Source: an uncultured Anaerosacchariphilus sp.
GTDB taxonomy: Bacteria > Bacillota > Clostridia > Lachnospirales > Lachnospiraceae
Direction: 5' to 3'
Assembly: GCA_934402125.1 (NCBI GenBank)
Contig: CAKRTY010000110.1
Location: 1-5,841 of the forward strand
DNA length: 5,841 nt
Part shown: in pieces, positions 5,068 to 5,841 of the stretch
Position numbering within the stretch: the stretch's first letter is position 1
How the letters are laid out: each line of letters starts with the position of its first letter
Notes under the pieces: model-generated
Seen by the model: the letters and a program-made list of their open reading frames with translations, nothing else
Databases searched by the model: none
What the model was told of the DNA's origin: nothing
Made by a program: the position numbers and the translations under genes

Positions 5068-5742
5068 ATGAAAATCGGAGCACTCACCATCGGACAGACA
5101 CCCAGAGTGGACGTGACCTGTGACATCATGGATATCTTCGGCGGCAAGATCGAGCTGCTGCAGCGGGGCGGCCTGGACGGCCTGACCCGGGAAGAAATTG
5201 AGAAGTTCAAACCGGAGGGCGACGACTATGTACTGGTATCCAGGCTTACAGACGGCTCCTCCGTCACCTTCGCCGAAAAATACATTCTCGGCAATCTCCA
5301 GAAGGGCATCGACGAGCTGGAGGCCGCAGGCGTCAAGCTGATTATGGTCTTCTGTACCGGCAGCTTTCCGGAAAGTCTCACCTCCCATGTGCCCATGGTC
5401 TTCCCCTGCGACATTCTGCATAAGGTCGTGCCGCTTCTGACCCGCACCTCCCATATCGCCGCTGTCACACCGTCCCCGCTCCAGTTAGAGCAGAATAGCC
5501 AGAAATGGAGCGGCTATGTGAAGGAATGCACCAGCGTGGCGGCTTCCCCCTACGGCGACTGGCCGGATCTGGAACGGGCAGCCGATGAAATCAGCAAGAT
5601 GGACGATGTGGATCTGATCGTTCTGGACTGTATCGGCTACACTCAGGAAATGAAGCAGATGTTCGCGAAAAAGACCGGAAAGACCGTGGTTCTGCCGCGT
5701 ACGATTCTGGCGCGTGTTATCTCTGAGGTAACAGATATCTAA
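5068..5742 (+). CDS. aroM: AroM-family protein (Asp/Glu racemase-like)
   Basis: A 224-aa cytoplasmic protein matching the AroM family, named from the E. coli gene beside aroL; its reaction is not established. The N-terminus MKIGALTIGQTPR (1-13) is the family signature. The fold is inferred to be the two-domain Asp/Glu racemase type: LIMVFCTGSFPE (91-102) places Cys96 at the end of a central strand, and VDLIVLDCIGYTQ (181-193) places Cys188 at the equivalent point of the second half. In that superfamily the paired cysteines act as the two acid/base residues. VLPRTILARVISEV (208-221) is the typical closing helix. The start at 5068 is preferred because it gives the family N-terminus and AAAGG (5051-5055) lies 12 nt upstream; the in-frame ATG at 5056 directly touches that site. 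The gene follows DUF1177 by 77 nt, across a terminator. No shikimate gene is present in the window, so a role in aromatic synthesis is not supported. Confidence 0.87.
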   Translation: MKIGALTIGQTPRVDVTCDIMDIFGGKIELLQRGGLDGLTREEIEKFKPEGDDYVLVSRLTDGSSVTFAEKYILGNLQKGIDELEAAGVKLIMVFCTGSFPESLTSHVPMVFPCDILHKVVPLLTRTSHIAAVTPSPLQLEQNSQKWSGYVKECTSVAASPYGDWPDLERAADEISKMDDVDLIVLDCIGYTQEMKQMFAKKTGKTVVLPRTILARVISEVTDI

Positions 5743-5744
5743 GA

Positions 5745-5782
5745 TTTATCTCAGTCGGAGACCTAACTCCGACTGAGATAAA
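5745..5782 (+). terminator. Perfect 16-bp hairpin after aroM, probable terminator
   Basis: TTTATCTCAGTCGGAG (5745-5760) and its exact reverse complement (5767-5782) enclose the 6-nt loop ACCTAA. It begins 2 nt after the aroM stop. The stem is long and stable but lacks a T-run on its 3' side, so it may be a transcript-stabilising 3' end or a terminator that relies on the A/T pairs at its base. Its core AGTCGG is shared with the hairpin at 51-76. Confidence 0.7.
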
Positions 5783-5804
5783 CGCTCCGCGAGGATGCGC
5801 AGTG

Positions 5805-5841
5805 ATTCTGAGAGGAATATGTCAGCTTCGCTGACCAGAAT
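5805..5841. repeat. REP-like nested palindromic element (right, reaches window edge)
   Basis: Outer arms ATTCTG (5805-5810) and CAGAAT (5836-5841) enclose a perfect inner hairpin, GTCAGC-TTC-GCTGAC (5821-5835). The left outer arm is preceded by GCGCAGTG, which would pair with bases beyond the window, so the element is probably cut off by the window end. Its plan and the GAGAG after the first arm match the element at 9-40. Confidence 0.5.

Noticed and set aside
4969..5454. 161-codon minus-strand open frame opposite the aroM start
   Set aside because: It overlaps the terminator and the start of aroM, has no family resemblance and is a shadow of the plus-strand gene.
5732..5740. CAGATATCT at the end of aroM, similar to the palindrome half-site at 2048
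   Set aside because: It lies within codons for the last residues of AroM, matches only a short self-complementary core, and is best explained by chance.

Overview
The window looks like chromosomal DNA from an anaerobic Firmicute, most likely a gut Lachnospiraceae or Clostridium XIVa-type organism. This is inferred from strong AGGAGG-type ribosome binding sites, TTGACA/TATAAT-like promoters, moderately GC-rich genes with AT-rich gaps, and compact REP-like palindromes outside the outermost genes. No marker gene proves the taxonomy. Five genes are supported: three on the minus strand and two on the plus strand. There are no RNA genes, insertion sequences or CRISPR arrays.

Left part (1-2064): a REP-like palindromic element (9-40) and a hairpin (51-76) lie just past the end of a nitroreductase-family gene (82-969, minus). 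This protein carries an unusual Lys/Ala/Pro/Glu-rich linker and a second small C-terminal domain that resembles DUF6092. Upstream of it, 46 nt away and probably in the same transcript, is an AEC (auxin efflux carrier) family permease (1016-1966, minus). An intrinsic-terminator hairpin (1978-2021) abuts the ribosome binding site of the AEC gene and separates it from the next gene.

Central and right part (2065-5782): an OPT/YSL-type oligopeptide transporter gene (2065-3747, minus) is transcribed divergently from a DUF1177 gene (4052-4990, plus), which is followed by an AroM-family gene (5068-5742, plus). The 304-bp divergent region holds two convincing sigma-A promoters. It also holds a hairpin in the transporter leader, an inverted repeat midway between the promoters, and three TTCTGG repeats spaced exactly 10 bp apart. 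A terminator hairpin lies between DUF1177 and aroM, so AroM is probably made at a lower level by read-through. A perfect 16-bp-arm hairpin and a second REP-like element close the window.

How the genes may work together: an importer of short peptides or related conjugates, a DUF1177 protein whose motifs recall M42/M20-type metallopeptidases, and an AroM protein with the two-cysteine layout of Asp/Glu racemases would together make an uptake, hydrolysis and racemisation or lyase route for an unknown amino-acid-like compound. This is inference. Neither DUF1177 nor AroM has, to my knowledge, an established biochemical function, so this divergent module is the best candidate in the window for an undescribed system. 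The AEC permease (possible carboxylate exporter) and the flavoprotein could be accessory to it, but nothing in the sequence ties them to it beyond adjacency and strand.
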